A stretch of 64,000 nt of DNA from Tetraselmis striata (GCA_006384855.1 VCJN01002039.1:282314-346313); one strand, 5' to 3'. Positions 21,482-33,400 are shown, counted from the stretch's first letter. The notes: generated by a model not told the origin, from the sequence alone. Translations and numbers: made by a program.

Positions 21482-24400
21482 GTTTAGCAGCATAAGGCGA
21501 TATCGGAAATCACCAGAAAAAGGGGCAATCGGAAAGGTCCTCTACAGCGACTGCGGGGTGGAAGCAGTAACATGAGAAGACGCAGAATGGGCACGAGCAC
21601 ACGCATCAGACTTGGCCATCTGCACACCGGCAGAGAGAATGCCGCCCAGGGTACCATGCACGCAAGCCGAGACCCGCTACAACAGCCCCCGCCGTGTGCG
21701 CGATAGGTGACGGCGGAACTCAGCAGGTTGGGTGGCGACAAAGTTCCGAAGTGCCTGAACGGATTGACCACGAAGGAAGCATGAAGTCGGGGCGGAAGGA
21801 CCGCCAGGGAAGTTGCGCACAACCAACAGCACCGCGAAGATGTAGACCACCGTCAAAGCGGACTTCCCGAGTCGGCCGCGGTCCTCAACCACAAAAGGGT
21901 AGTGTACCGGTGAACACCTTGCACTGGGGCGGAAGACGCCCGGTCCGCTGCCAGCTTACCATGCTCCGCCTCGGTCGCCGCGATTCCCGGGGTGCACCAG
22001 CGGGGGTCGTTGCTCCAAGTGGGGGTCGTGGAGGACACGCACGCGAAGTCGATCATGTAATCGCACGCCGCCCCCCCCCCCCCCCCCCCCCCACCCCGCC
22101 AGCGTCAAGTCCGACGGCTGCGAGCGGTCCGCTGGGCGCAGCCCACTCGTCTCAAGGGTCAAGTCGCCGGCTCCCGAACGGTCCCGGTCAAGCACCGCCC
22201 CCGCATCAATTGCCACAGATGCCCACAGATTCTTCAAAGCGGTATGCATGCGGTGCTTGTAGCTAGTTCGCTACGGGGCATATGGGTATATGATCCACGA
22301 TGAAATCCGTAGCGCTCCGGTTCGAGCCATCCGTAGAGCGAAGCCATAAGGGATCAATACCACACGTGGGGCCATGGCAAGTGACAAGCGCAGAACCTCC
22401 GCGCGGGCAAAGGCCCAGTTCCCGCGCAGCGGCGGCCGCATAAGCAGCATGGGGAATCTTGCGGGCGGACTCGTGATCCGACTGGAAAAGCGATAGGGAG
22501 CCCGGCCCGCACGCGCAGGGTATCAAGTCGCGAGGCCGCTGCACCAGTACGCTGGAAGCTAAGATCGAGGGCCACGAAGTCACGCAAGCGAATCGCACGG
22601 CTGAGGTGGCGTTGGACAACCATGGTCGTGGGTTGATCATCGGAGGGCGTACCCGAACCCGTACCCGAGGGCGGAGCAGTAGAACCTCGCAGCGATTCTG
22701 GGAGGGAAACAATCGCTGCTGACGGAGGGTGTGCCACTAAATCGCCAGGCGACGGTATGTTCAGAGCTACAAAGGCGCATGTAGTAACGGTATTGGCAGT
22801 ACTCGTACCACCGATAGGAAGCAATTGCTGCGCAGCAGAGGCGGCCTCACCAGTACCAACTCCAAGAGGAGTGGCCGTAAAAGGAGATGTGGTGACGCGC
22901 AGTCCTCCGCTAGTGCTCGTACCCGTACGGGTCGTAGTACCAGCTGTTGGATCCGATGCAGCGGTGGTAGTAGCATTAATGACCGTAAGTAACTCGAAGA
23001 TCTCGTGGGCGTGCCCGTACGCCGGGCGTGCGCGCTGCACATCTTCTTGCGGTAACGTGGTTAGGGCCCGTACAGTCTCGTACACGCGGCGCGTCTCACG
23101 CGCCCATGGCAAAGCACTCGTAGCCACAGACGACACCTCGGCGCGGACCGCCTCGTATAAGGGGCCAAGGGCGGGCCCGTACTCCCGTACCAGCTTTGGC
23201 AGGACAACCGATTGCGCGGAATAAAACGCCGCAGGGGCCTCGGACTGCAGCAAGGCCAGATTCAGACCGCCAAAATCCGCGGGCATACTCATCTGAACGA
23301 TTGCAGCCTCCATGCGCGGTGTAGACTGGTCGCAAGCGTCCAGGCCAAGCAGCGAAAACGCAGCCGAAATGTTGGCGGAGTCCACGGCCTCCAAGAAAGG
23401 GTCCAGCTCCGACGGCGGCATCACGCGGTTGAGGAAGCTAGTCTGCCGCACCGCGCATACGACCAGCAACCGCATGGCCCCATGGTGGCAGCCGTATCCC
23501 GACGTGCCAAAGGAGGCGATGCGCTCCAATAGTGTGGCGTGGGCCTCCCGGCGCCGCCCCAACGCGCCGGTCACCCACTCGGGGTAATGGCTAATAGGAG
23601 CACCCAGGTACACGGCGCCATCCTGGACATGATCATCGGCCGGGGTCCGAAATCCTCCCGGGGCCAACTTCTCCCGTACTGTCCGCAACTCGGACTCGCT
23701 GTCGCCGGGGTGACGAACGTACCGCGTCTTACTGTCCTGTACCACCAGTCCGACTTTGGAAAGCTCCGTGCAGTACTCGTCGAAAACGCGCGGAACGGGG
23801 GCCGCGGCAGTGGCTGCGCCGCAATCATCCGCAAAACTCTGGCAAAAAGTATCAGCGGCGGTACGAGCCACAACCGCGTGCACCGGGCCCGCGATAGCGA
23901 GGCAGAAGTATAGCGGGGTCAGGACATCACCCTGCCGTACACCCGTACGAGACTGTAGGGTGGCGCGCAAAGTACCGAGATCATCCGGCGCGTCGTAGTA
24001 CAGGTCGCTAGGGCGATCGAACAACATCTGGAAAAAAGGGATCATGCCATGTAGCCGCGGGTGCTGAAGCAAGCCGTAAGGTATCGCACCCCGGGATACC
24101 TCATTGAAGGCATTCCGAATATCCAGGAGTAGTAGTCCTTTCCCACCAATACCACGCCCGCCGAAAAGCTGCAGCGCCACCCGCATGCTCATATACGCCG
24201 TCTCACAGCCAGCTCCCGACTGAAAGCTGCGTTGCACCGGGCCCATGACCTCCCGCGCATCCGCACCCACTTGCCCCAGAGCGTGGGCGGAGGCCAAGCG
24301 CACCAGCACGGAGCCGACGCCGAGCGGGCGTACTCGCAGCGGCTCGCCGCTCTTTTCCCGCTCCTCACGCGCTGCGGGGTCGTCCTTGTGGAGCGCAAAG

Positions 24401-25912
24401 ACGGAGCCACTCGCCAAGAAAGCCGCAGTACGCGAGTGGCACAGCCCCGCCATGCAGCGGTTCACCCACAGGCGCCATGAAGGTACGTCTAGGTCCCTGA
24501 TGTGCTCCCAACGCCACCAGTCCACATGCCATGCGGAAAGGCGGGGTGCACGACGCAGGACCCGCCGCTGGTCCTCCCCCCACCGCATAACCTCATCCGC
24601 ATTGTCGCCCCACGACGGCGGCGCCCGTTGCAGGTCCGGCGGTTCTTCGGGGGGAGAGTACTCCGGGCCGGTGGCAGCAGGAGGCGGATGGAGGGCATCG
24701 AGGGCAGGGAGCGCCGCAGCGGCATCAGACACCATGCCGAGGTCAGCAGTGTCCAGCGCCTGGCGAGCGCGGCGCAGCTCCTGCACAGCGGTGAGTTTCG
24801 CCGCCCGGCGGTGAGCATCTACCACCGCCGGCGGCACCCCATCAGCCGCAGCATCGGCGCCCCCTTCCGCAGCCTCAGCAGCAGCAGCCCGCGCCCTCGC
24901 AGATCGCCAGCGCTTCCGTCGGCGGGCACTCCGAGATGTGGTCGTCGGCAGCTCACCCGCCTCCATCTGCAAATTATGTATCTCGCTGCCATCCCGCGAT
25001 TCGCGCCACAGTTGCTGCATCCCGCACACCGAGAAGCCGGCGCGCACAGCATCCCCTGCCTCCCACAGCCGCACTCGCCGCTCCGCCAATTTCCGCACAA
25101 CTGCGGGGCTGCTGGATGGGTAGGGTCGCAGTAGTAGCCCCGCAAATACGCAGACAGCACCTTCGGCCCTGTACGACCGGTCGTCGGTAGGAGGAAAGCG
25201 GTCAGCATAGGCCAGCGTACGGTCTAGCAGGGGGAAGAGGACAGGCCGAGCTGCGGGACAGACGCCGACAGCCGTACCCCGCAGCGGCGTACGGGGCATC
25301 TTGCGGTAGACGTCGCTGGTAGCGCACCACCGAGCGGTGGCCGCGAGAGCGGCATCATGGGCGGCTGAGGCAGCAGCCGGCGCGTGCTGGCGCTGCAGCG
25401 CCCGCACGCCAGCTGCCGACGCCGGGAGAGCCACACCGGGGCGCGGAGTCGTGGGAGGAGGGGGGCTGCAGAACTGGCAGGTGGCGGCACGGGCCGCCGC
25501 TTGCGCGCCATGGAACACGTGATGGCCCGAGCGCGGGGCAGCCGTCTCGTGGGACGCACCGCAGATACACAGAGGGGTCGAAAGTCGCAGCGTAGGCGAG
25601 GTGCATGGCAGCTACCCTCGGGTCGTCGGACTCCATCCCGTGGTTCACGTGCGTGCACAAGGGGGCTGGCCGCCGGTAGGTGCGTCCGCAGCCGCCATCG
25701 CAACACCGGAACTGCCAGTCAACGCCCCCGCCAGGCGTCGACGACTGCACCCGCGCCATCGCGCCCACCACCACCGGCGCCCCCGCCGGGACCGCGACCC
25801 CCACGGGAGACACTCTAGCAAAGGGGCCTGGAGGGGCCAGAAGACGCCCCACGGTGCTGAAGCCCCACCGGCCACGCCACAGCCACAGGCTGGGGGTCGG
25901 GGGAAGCGAAAT
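21482..25912 (-). mobile_element. Non-LTR retrotransposon with C-terminal restriction-like endonuclease, copy 1
   Basis: The element is 4431 bp, minus strand, and bounded by a 12-bp target-site duplication inside repeat family A. The order from the 5' end (25912) is a C2H2-type finger region, reverse transcriptase, a cysteine/histidine region, then a D...AE..K endonuclease-like region. This fits single-ORF early-branching non-LTR elements (R2/CRE/NeSL type) that integrate by target-primed reverse transcription. It is about 400 bp longer at the 5' end than copy 2 and could be near full length. It has no poly(A) tail; the 3' end is ccttatgctgctaaac. Frame breaks near the 5' end, near 22500, at the G run and near 21900 indicate an inactive copy. 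Confidence 0.9.
21677..25850 (-). pseudogene. Reverse transcriptase/endonuclease ORF of copy 1, frame-broken
   Basis: The main open frame is 25518-22354 (1054 codons). RT motif A reads LLLDIRNAFNEVSRGAI, motif B TGVRQGDVLTPLYF, and motif C SFADDCG with the catalytic Asp pair. Upstream in another frame (to about 25850) is a finger-like CCDGGCGRTYRRPAPLCTHV followed by NH, reached across a frame change near the codons for PSRVPW. After the RT the coding frame moves to SLFQSDHESARKIP and ends with DFIVDHIPICPVANYKHR, a Cys/His region typical before the endonuclease. The endonuclease-like part (IDFACVSS, PGIAATEAEHGKLA, VEDRGRLGKS) follows a 22-base G run on the coding strand that puts it out of frame, and a further break lies near 21900. 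Confidence 0.87.
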
Positions 25913-26080
25913 GGTCTGTAGTGGTTTCAAGCGGTTAAGTAATTGTTACCATCGGGCTTTGGTACGGGCTGCCCCATCGCCCGCGAGCCCTGCGTTCCCG
26001 GCCGGGGAGCTACTTAGGACAGCCACCATCAGCTTGTCTGTCATCTTCCAGCTCGCTGCCTTCGGCAGCGGCTTCGCGTA
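25913..26080 (+). repeat. Repeat family A, copy 2 (right part) with TSD
   Basis: Begins with the second copy of the duplication ggtctgtagtgg (25913-25924), then tttcaagcggttaagtaa, ggtacgggctgccccatcgc and gctgccttcggcagcggctt as in the uninterrupted copy. Similarity fades after about 26080. Confidence 0.88.
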
Positions 26081-26767
26081 TTTGTGCGCGCGAGGGTCAC
26101 TGAGGCTGAACAAATCCGCACCGAGGTTCATCAACCGGGTAGTGAGTCGTCGTGCCGCGCACATGCGTTACAACATCAGGCAGCGACAGACAGCCCCTCG
26201 GTAGTGTGGTTTTCCCGACTCGTGCGCCCGAGGTCGTTTTTCGATTTTTGCCCTGGCCATGCAGCTGGGACGTTTTCGTGTAGCGATGCGCACGGCAAGG
26301 AATTGGAGCTGGGGGGTCCCCGTGTGGGGGGCTTAAATCTCAACACCCGAAGTCGAGTCGCAGTACATGCCTTCGGACATACGCATCATCATCCTCTCAG
26401 CAGGTGACACCATAGCGTACGACAATCGCGCTTCTGCCGGTACGCAGGCGTAAGTACAGGTTACTCGCACCCCATGTGAGCACTCGTAATACTGTCATGC
26501 ACTACAAGTCGCCTTACAGTCGCTCGTACTGATGCCTCGTCGTCCTCGCACCAGTACTTCGCCTTCACTTGTACTCGCACTCGCAATGCTCATACTCGTA
26601 CTGCGCTTGGCTTGTACTCGTTCTCGTCCGCCTCAGTCGCCAGTTCTTCGCTCCTTCGTCGGCTCCCGCAGTACAAAGTACAGCAGTGTAGAGTACATAA
26701 CACTTCGTCTGGTCGGCACGCCTGCCGGCTGCCTACGCTCGCAGTCGTAAACGAACCGTGTGTAAAC
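26081..26767. other. Unassigned sequence rich in GTAC and TACTCG words
   Basis: No gene recognised. Between about 26390 and 26720 the words gtac, tcgtac and tactcg recur at short irregular spacing, looking like a degenerate simple repeat. The same words are frequent at 52490-52610. Confidence 0.45.
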
Positions 26768-27180
26768 CGGCAAAACCAGACTCGAATGCATGATTGAAAC
26801 GATCTAAACGTGTTTATGGGCGGGGTTTCCTACGGCTTAAAACTGTCCTAGTGCGACCCGTACGGTCTGTAGTGGTTTCAAGCGGTTAAGTAAATGTTAC
26901 CATCGCGTTTTGGTACGGGCTGCCCCATCCATCGCGAGCGAGCCCTGCGCTCCCGGCCGGGGACGGAGCTACTTAGGACAGCCACCAGCAGCTCGTCGTC
27001 TGCCATCTTCCAGCTCGCTGCCTTCGGCAGCGCCCTCCCGTTTTCCGCCTCCGCCCTGCGGGCTCCTCCTCCGACATTCCCTCGTCCCTTTCCGCTGAAC
27101 CTTCCTAGCCATAAAATGGCGCTTTTCCGTGTAAGAAAGCCTCCGCAACTTTTTGGCAAAATCAGACTCGAATGCATGAG
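26768..27180 (+). repeat. Repeat family A, copy 3 (uninterrupted)
   Basis: Contains the empty target site cggtctgtagtggtttcaag that explains copy 2. Similar words lie at the two ends in the same orientation: ggcaaaaccagactcgaatg near 26768 and ggcaaaatcagactcgaatg near 27156. The body is the reverse complement of copy 1. Confidence 0.85.
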
Positions 27181-28160
27181 GCCAGTAAGAATTGTTAGTG
27201 TGTTTTAGGTGCCATATGTCGCTCAAAACAGGAAGGGGGGGGGGGGGATTTTGTAGCTGGGCAAAGTTTGGTAGCTAGTACTTTCCGCTTTGCTTGCCGG
27301 CTCCAACTAACCGCCGTACCGCGTACGCATCGCACATTCAACCCTCGCCAACACTGCCGCCGCCGCGCTAGGCCGGCATACTGCTGTTGCCCCGAGCGCA
27401 AATACCTATCGGTCCACAACCACTCCTACCTCACGTCGCCAGCCTTCGGCTTGGGTAGCTGACACCATGTCGGTATCCACCAGGCACACCGTGAAGGGGG
27501 AAGGGAAGTCGGACGGCAGGGAGTTTTCGGGTTTTCCAATAAGCCCGTGCTCTAACCCCTAGAGCAGGATTGGCTAGAGGCCCGTACCGTGCGCAGCAAG
27601 CTATGGAGTATGCAGTGAACGACATGGACCCTATCTAGCCCATCCTTTGAGCTCGTTGAACACATTGTAGTGGTCGTCGTGGAGTATGAGCTGTTCAGCT
27701 CGCCATCCTCTGGCAATAAGAGGCGGCATGTGACCGGCGAGTCCGGTGGCAGCCGCATGCTCCAAGACGACCTAACCTGTGGGATTCGATGGAAGAGGTG
27801 CCCACTCGGTCTCACTTCGAGTTAGTCTGGTGGGCACACGCCAGATAGAGGGGGGAGGAGCAGCCATAGAACACTACTGATGTATGTATAATCGTGTGCT
27901 TTGTGCTCTCAATGCTGCCCTCATGCATTGATATGCACACCTACGTGTGTGGCAGTTGCTCCCTATCTACCCAATATATTTATGGACAATTGCAGCACCT
28001 TTCCAATGGACACTGATGTTGATAGTACCTAACAGTACATCAGCCAGCTACAAAAGTCATGCAGGGGCGGGTCAGATATTGTCACGGTTTTGGCAGCCAG
28101 TCACGGCCTTTCAGGAAACATACTTTATTTGAAAAAAACATTTCATAATTGACACGTATG
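27181..28160. other. Intergenic, nothing recognised
   Basis: Short open frames only, no recognisable domains. A G run lies at about 27235-27246. Confidence 0.5.
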
Positions 28161-28221
28161 ACGGAACACACACGGAACCACCGCATCTTAACGCGGGCCG
28201 CCTGCGATCAGTCGTTCACCA

Positions 28222-28294
28222 GCGAACATAGCTCAGCTGGGAGAGCGTAAGACTGAAGATCTTAAGGTCCCTGGTTCGATCCCGGGTGTTCGCA
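28222..28294 (+). tRNA. tRNA-Phe (GAA), copy 2
   Basis: Identical over all 73 nt to copy 1. The upstream 60 bp is similar but diverged (shared cttaacgcggg and cctgcgatcagtcg), so the duplicated unit extended beyond the gene. Four T follow the gene after two bases. The lack of change inside the gene against changes outside suggests selection or gene conversion. Confidence 0.97.
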
Positions 28295-28731
28295 TTTTCC
28301 TATCCGGGAATGTGCAAATTTTCACCATCATCATTGCTTTATTTAGTACGGGCTTATACTGGCGGTCGGTCACAGGGACTCATAGCCTTCGAGGAGGTGA
28401 CTTTCACGATCATCCCTGTGCATCATCACATGATGGGATACATGGTCGCTAGTTAGTGAGCTAGCTGCAAAAGGCGGTCAGGAAACCACCGCGCCCTGAG
28501 TATTATTAGCGCTACATCAAATAAAAACTAAACGGCGCTTCGCGCCGGGGATTTGTGGAGGTGCCCCTACCCGTACCTCTTGGGTTGAGCCTGGTGCGGG
28601 ATGCGGGCCGCTTTTAGCCGGCTTGTAGTGTTGATCTTGTAATACTGTGTTTTTCCGGGTGATAGTGCTTTTAGCGTTAGATTTGTCAGTAATTTATTTT
28701 TAAAGAGACATATTAATTTATAAAACAGATA

Positions 28732-28826
28732 ATTACATGAGCTAGCAGCAGAATAAGGCGATATATCGGAAATAATCACCAAAATAAAAGGCAATCAGAA
28801 AGGTCCTCTACAGCGACTGCGGGGCA
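28732..28826 (-). mobile_element. Detached 3' tail of the retrotransposon (left palindrome arm)
   Basis: Matches the last 90 or so bases of the retrotransposon, in reverse orientation: ttacatgagctagcagcaga, then an aggcgatatatcggaaat-like step, caccaaaataaaaggcaatc and agaaaggtcctctacagcga. It stops at 'ctgcgggg' with no RT coding sequence beyond, as in a severely 5'-truncated insertion or a short non-autonomous partner. Confidence 0.8.
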
Positions 28827-29779
28827 TCTGTAAAACAGATTAAAGCTTGCCGCTGACTACTGGTGTGCATTACAAAAAGGCCAGTACCAACCCACCGCTA
28901 AAAGCAGTACAGTATTACCCCCCCCCCCCCCCCCCCCCCCCAAAAAAAGCAGCATTACAAGATCAGCAATACAGTACAAGCCGCCTACAGGCGGCCCGCA
29001 TCCCGCACGAGGCCGCGCAGGTCGGGCCGGTCGTCAGGTCTACGGGGCGGGCACGCCGCGAATCACCATGCCCGCCGCCTGTACCGGCACCGGACGCCGG
29101 ACGCCGTCGTTCGACCGTCGCTCGTCCGTCGACGGACGCCGGGCCCCGGGTCGGCGGACTGCCCCCTTTTTAAAGCATATACAGTACTTGGACTACCGTA
29201 TAGTCGCTGTATTAAAGAGGCGGGCACGTCTCGGTTGCTGATTCAGCAGTAAAAACGCGCTGCGGTACCGCGTGTATTCTAGCCCAGGCACGTCATATAT
29301 CCGTCTGATACGCCAAAATAACGCGGTACCGCAGCGCGTTTTTACTGCTGAATCAGCAACCGAGACGTGCCCGCCTCTTTAATACAGCGACTATACGGTA
29401 GTCCAAGTACTGTATATGCTTTAAAAAGGGGGCAGTCCGCCGACCCGGGGCCCGGCGTCCGTCGACGGACGAGCGACGGTCGAACGACGGCGTCCGGCGT
29501 CCGGTGCCGGTACAGGCGGCGGGCATGGTGATTCGCGGCGTGCCCGCCCCGTAGACCTGACGACCGGCCCGACCTGCGCGGCCTCGTGCGGGATGCGGGC
29601 CGCCTGTAGGCGGCTTGTACTGTATTGCTGATCTTGTAATGCTGCTTTTTTTTGGGGGGGGGGGGGGGGGGGGGGTAATACTGTACTGCTTTTAGCGGTG
29701 GGTTGGTACTGGCCTTTTTGTAATGCACACCAGTAGTCAGCGGCAAGCTTTAATCTGTTTTACAGATGCCCCGCAGTCG

Positions 29780-29872
29780 CTGTAGAGGACCTTTCTGATT
29801 GCCTTTTATTTTGGTGATTATTTCCGATATATCGCCTTATTCTGCTGCTAGCTCATGTAATTATCTGTTTTA
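29780..29872 (+). mobile_element. Detached 3' tail of the retrotransposon (right palindrome arm)
   Basis: Mirror image of the tail at 28732-28826: cgctgtagaggacctttctg, gccttttattttggtgatta and ctgctgctagctcatgtaat. It is present because the arm carrying it was inverted and duplicated. Confidence 0.8.
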
Positions 29873-30322
29873 TAAATTAATATGTCTCTTTAAAAATAAA
29901 TTACTGACAAATCTAACGCTAAAAGCACTATCACCCGGAAAAGACACAGTATTACAAGATCAACACTACAAGCCGGCTAAAAGCGGCCCGCATCCCGCAC
30001 CAGGCTCAACCCAAGAGGTAGGGGCACCTCCGCAAATCCAAAAAAAAATGACGTGCCTGGGCTAGAATACACGCGCGTCCATTCAGAAATGAGCCGTACA
30101 CGTACCTTTACCGTGAAATCAAACGAGTGAAGACCGAACGTATGACGGTTCATATACGAAGCGCGTATGATGTAGGCCGGAGGACGGAGGACGGAGGACG
30201 GACGGAGGACTCCGTTATAAAACCGTATTGTAACCGGTATATATCGATTCTCACGTATTCCAGGCAATTTCGGACGCTCAACCCAAGAGGTAGGGGAGCA
30301 GGGTAGAAATAATAGATTGCTT

Positions 30323-30382
30323 ACATGAGCTAGCAGCAGAAGGCGATATCAGGAAATCACCAAAAAAAAGGACAATTAGAAA
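30323..30382 (-). mobile_element. Very short 5'-truncated retrotransposon insertion (3' tail only)
   Basis: About 60 bp: ttacatgagctagcagcaga, aggcgatatcaggaaatcac and an aattagaaag end. It is flanked by a 14-bp near-perfect direct repeat, gggtagaaataata (30301-30314) and gggtataaataata (30383-30396), which looks like its own target-site duplication. It lies immediately upstream of copy 2 in opposite orientation and can be mistaken for a terminal inverted repeat of copy 2. Confidence 0.75.
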
Positions 30383-30402
30383 GGGTATAAATAATACAGG
30401 GT

Positions 30403-30415
30403 ATAAATGGTACGT
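30403..30415. repeat. Target-site duplication, retrotransposon copy 2 (left)
   Basis: ataaatggtacgt, repeated exactly at 34469-34481. The last four bases also match the element sequence at this point (acgtgttccatgg in copy 1), so microhomology may have set the junction. Confidence 0.9.
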
Positions 30416-33400
30416 GTTCCATGGCGCGCAAGCGGCGGCCCGTGCCGCCACCTGCCAGTTCTGCAGCCCCCCTCCTCCCACGGCTCCGCCCCCCGGTGTG
30501 GCTCTCCCGGCGTCGGCAACTGGCGTGCGGGCGCTGCAGCGCCAGCACGCGCCGGCTCCTGCCTCAGCCGCTCATGATGCCGCTCCTGCGGCCACCGCTC
30601 GGTGGTGCGCTACCAGCGATGTCTACCGCAAGATGCCCCGTACGCCGCTGCGGGGTACGGCTGTCGGCGTCTGTCCCGCAGCTCGGCCTGTCCTCTTCCC
30701 CCTGCTAGACCGTACGCTTGCCTATGCTGACCGCTTCCCTCCTACCGACGACCGGTCGTACGGGGCCGAAGGCGCTGTCTGCGTATTTGCGGGGCTACTA
30801 CTGCGACCCTACCCATCCAGCAGCCCCGCAGTTGTGCGGAAATTGGCGGAGCGGCGAGTGCGGCTGTGGGAGGCAGGGGATGCTGTGCGCGCCGGCTTCT
30901 CGGTGTGCGGGATGCAGCAACTGTGGCGCGAATCGCGGGATGGCAGCGAGATACATAATTTGCAGATGGAGGCGGGTGAGCTGCCGACGACCACATCTCG
31001 GAGTGCCCGCCGACGGAAGCGCTGGCGATCTGCGAGGGCGCGGGCTGCTGCTGCTGAGGCTGCGGAAGGGGGCGCCGATGCTGCGGCTGATGGGGTGCCG
31101 CCGGCGGTGGTAGATGCTCACCGCCGGGCGGCGAAACTCACCGCTGTGCAGGAGCTGCGCCGCGCTCGCCAGGCGCTGGACACTGCTGACCTCGGCATGG
31201 TGTCTGACGCCGCTGCGGCGCTCCCTGCCCTCGATGCCCTCCATCCGCCTCCCGCTGCCACCAGCCCGGAGTACTCTCCCCCCGAAGAACCGCCGGACCT
31301 GCAACGGGCGCCGCCGTCGTGGGGCGACAATGCGGATGAGGTTATGCGATGGGGGGAGGACCAGCGGCGGGTTCTGCGTCGTGCACCCCGCCTTTCCGCA
31401 TGGCATGTGGACTGGTGGCGTTGGGAGCACATCAGGGACCTAGACGTACCTTCATGGCGCATGTGGGTGAACCGCTGCATGGCGGGGCGGTGCCACTCGC
31501 GCACTGCGGCTTTCTTGGCGAGTGGCTCCGTCTTTGCGCTCCACAAGGACGACCTCGCCGCGCGCGAGGAGCGGGAAAAGAGCGGCGAGCCGCTGCGAGT
31601 ACGCCCGCTCGGCGTCGGCTCCGTGCTGGTGCGCCTGGCCTCCGCCCACGCTCTGGGGCAAGTGGGTGCGGATGCGCGGGAGGTCATGGGCCCGGTGCAG
31701 CGCAGCTTTCAGTCGGGAGCTGGCTGTGAGACGGCGTATATGAGCATGCGGGTGGCGCTGCAACTTTTCGGCGGGCGTGGTATTGGTGGGAAAGGACTAC
31801 TACTCCTGGATATTCGGAATGCCTTCAATGAGGTATCCCGGGGTGCGATACTTTACGGCTTGCTTCAGCACCCGCGGCTACATGGCCTGATCCCTTTTTT
31901 CCAGATGTTGTACGATCGCCCTAGCGACCTGTACTACTACGCGACGGATGATCCCGGTACTTTGCGCGCCACCCTACAGTCTCGTACGGGTGTACGGCAG
32001 GGTGATGTCATGGCCCCGCTATACTTCTGCCTCGCTATCGCGGGCCCAGTGCAAGCGGTTGTGGCTCGTACCGCCGCTGATACTTTTTGCCAGAGTTTTG
32101 CGGATGATTGCGGCGCGGCCACTGCCGCGGCCCACGTTCCCCGCGTTTTCGACGAGTACTGCACGGAGCTTTCCAAAGTCGGACTGGTGGTACAGGACAG
32201 TAAGACGCGGTACGTTCGTCACCCCGGCGACAGCGAGTCCGAGTTGCGGACAGTACGGGAGAAGTTGGCCCCGGGAGGATTTCGGACCCCGGCCGATGAT
32301 CCTGTCCAGGATGGCGCCGTGTACCTGGGTGCTCCTATTAGCCATTACCCCGAGTGGATGACCGGCGCGTTGGGGCGGCGCCGGGAGGCCCACGCCACAC
32401 TGTTGGAGCGCATCGCCTCCTTTGGCACGTCGGGATACGGCTGCCACCATGGGGCCATGCGGTTGCTGGTCGTATGCGCGGTGCGGCAGACTGGCTTCCT
32501 CAGCCGCATGATGCCGCCGTCGGAGCTGGACCCTTTCTTGGAGGCCGTGGACGCCGCCAACATTTCGGCTGCGTTTTCGCTGCTTGGCCTGGACGCTTGC
32601 GACCAGTCTACACCGCGCATGGAGGCTGCAATCGTTCAGATGAGTATGCCCGCGGATTTTGGCGGTCTGAATCTGGCCTTGCTGCAGTCCGAGGCCCCTG
32701 CGGCGTTTTATTCCGCGCAATCGGTTGTCCTTCCAAAGCTGGTACGGGAGTACGGGCCCGCCCTTGGCCCCTTATACGAGGCGGTCCGCGCCGAGGTGTC
32801 GTCCGTGGCTACGAGTGCTTTGCCATGGGCGCGTGAGACGCGCCGCGTGTACGAGACTGTACGGGCCCTAACCACGTTACCGCAAGAAGATGTGCGGCGC
32901 GCACGCGCGGCGCATGGGCACGCCCACGAGATCTTCGAGTTACTTACGGTCAGTAATGCTACGACCACCGCTGCATCGGATCCAGCAGCTGGTACTACGA
33001 CCCGTACGGGTACGAGCACTAGCGGAGGATTGCGCGTCACCACATCTCTTTTACGGCCACTCCTCTTGGAGTTGGTACTGGTGAGGCCGCCTCTGCTGCG
33101 CAGCAATTGCTTCCTATCGGTGGTACGAGTACTGCCAATACCGTTACTACATGCGCTTTTGTAGCTCTGAAGATACCGTCGCCGGGCGAATTAGTGGCAC
33201 ACCCTCCGTCAGCAGCCACTGTTTCCCTCCCAGAACCGCTGCGAGGTTCTACTGCTCCGCCCCCGGGTACGGGTTCGGGTGCGACCTCCGATGATCAACC
33301 CACGACCATGGTTGTCCAACGCCACCTCAGCCGTGCGATTCGCTTGCGTGACTTCGTGGCCCTCGATCTCAGCTTCCAACGTACTGGTGCAGCGGCCTCG

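Larger units (their letters stand above)
28560..30044. repeat. Large near-perfect inverted repeat (palindrome), about 1.48 kb
   Basis: The two arms meet around 29302 with a spacer of about 50-57 nt. Inner arms begin with aaaacgcgctgcggtaccgc (left, ending about 29273) and its complement from about 29331. The outer ends contain ctacccgtacctcttgggtt near 28567 and its complement near 30015. Each arm contains a C or G run (28918-28940 and 29656-29676), a GC-rich segment and a copy of the 3' tail of the retrotransposon. The left spacer half (gtattctagcccaggcacgt) is complementary to sequence just outside the right arm (30046-30068), a trace of how the structure formed. Confidence 0.95.

Noticed and set aside
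24245..24814. Arg/Ser-rich ORFs antisense to the reverse transcriptase
   Set aside because: They mirror GC-rich codons of the RT frame and occur identically opposite both copies.
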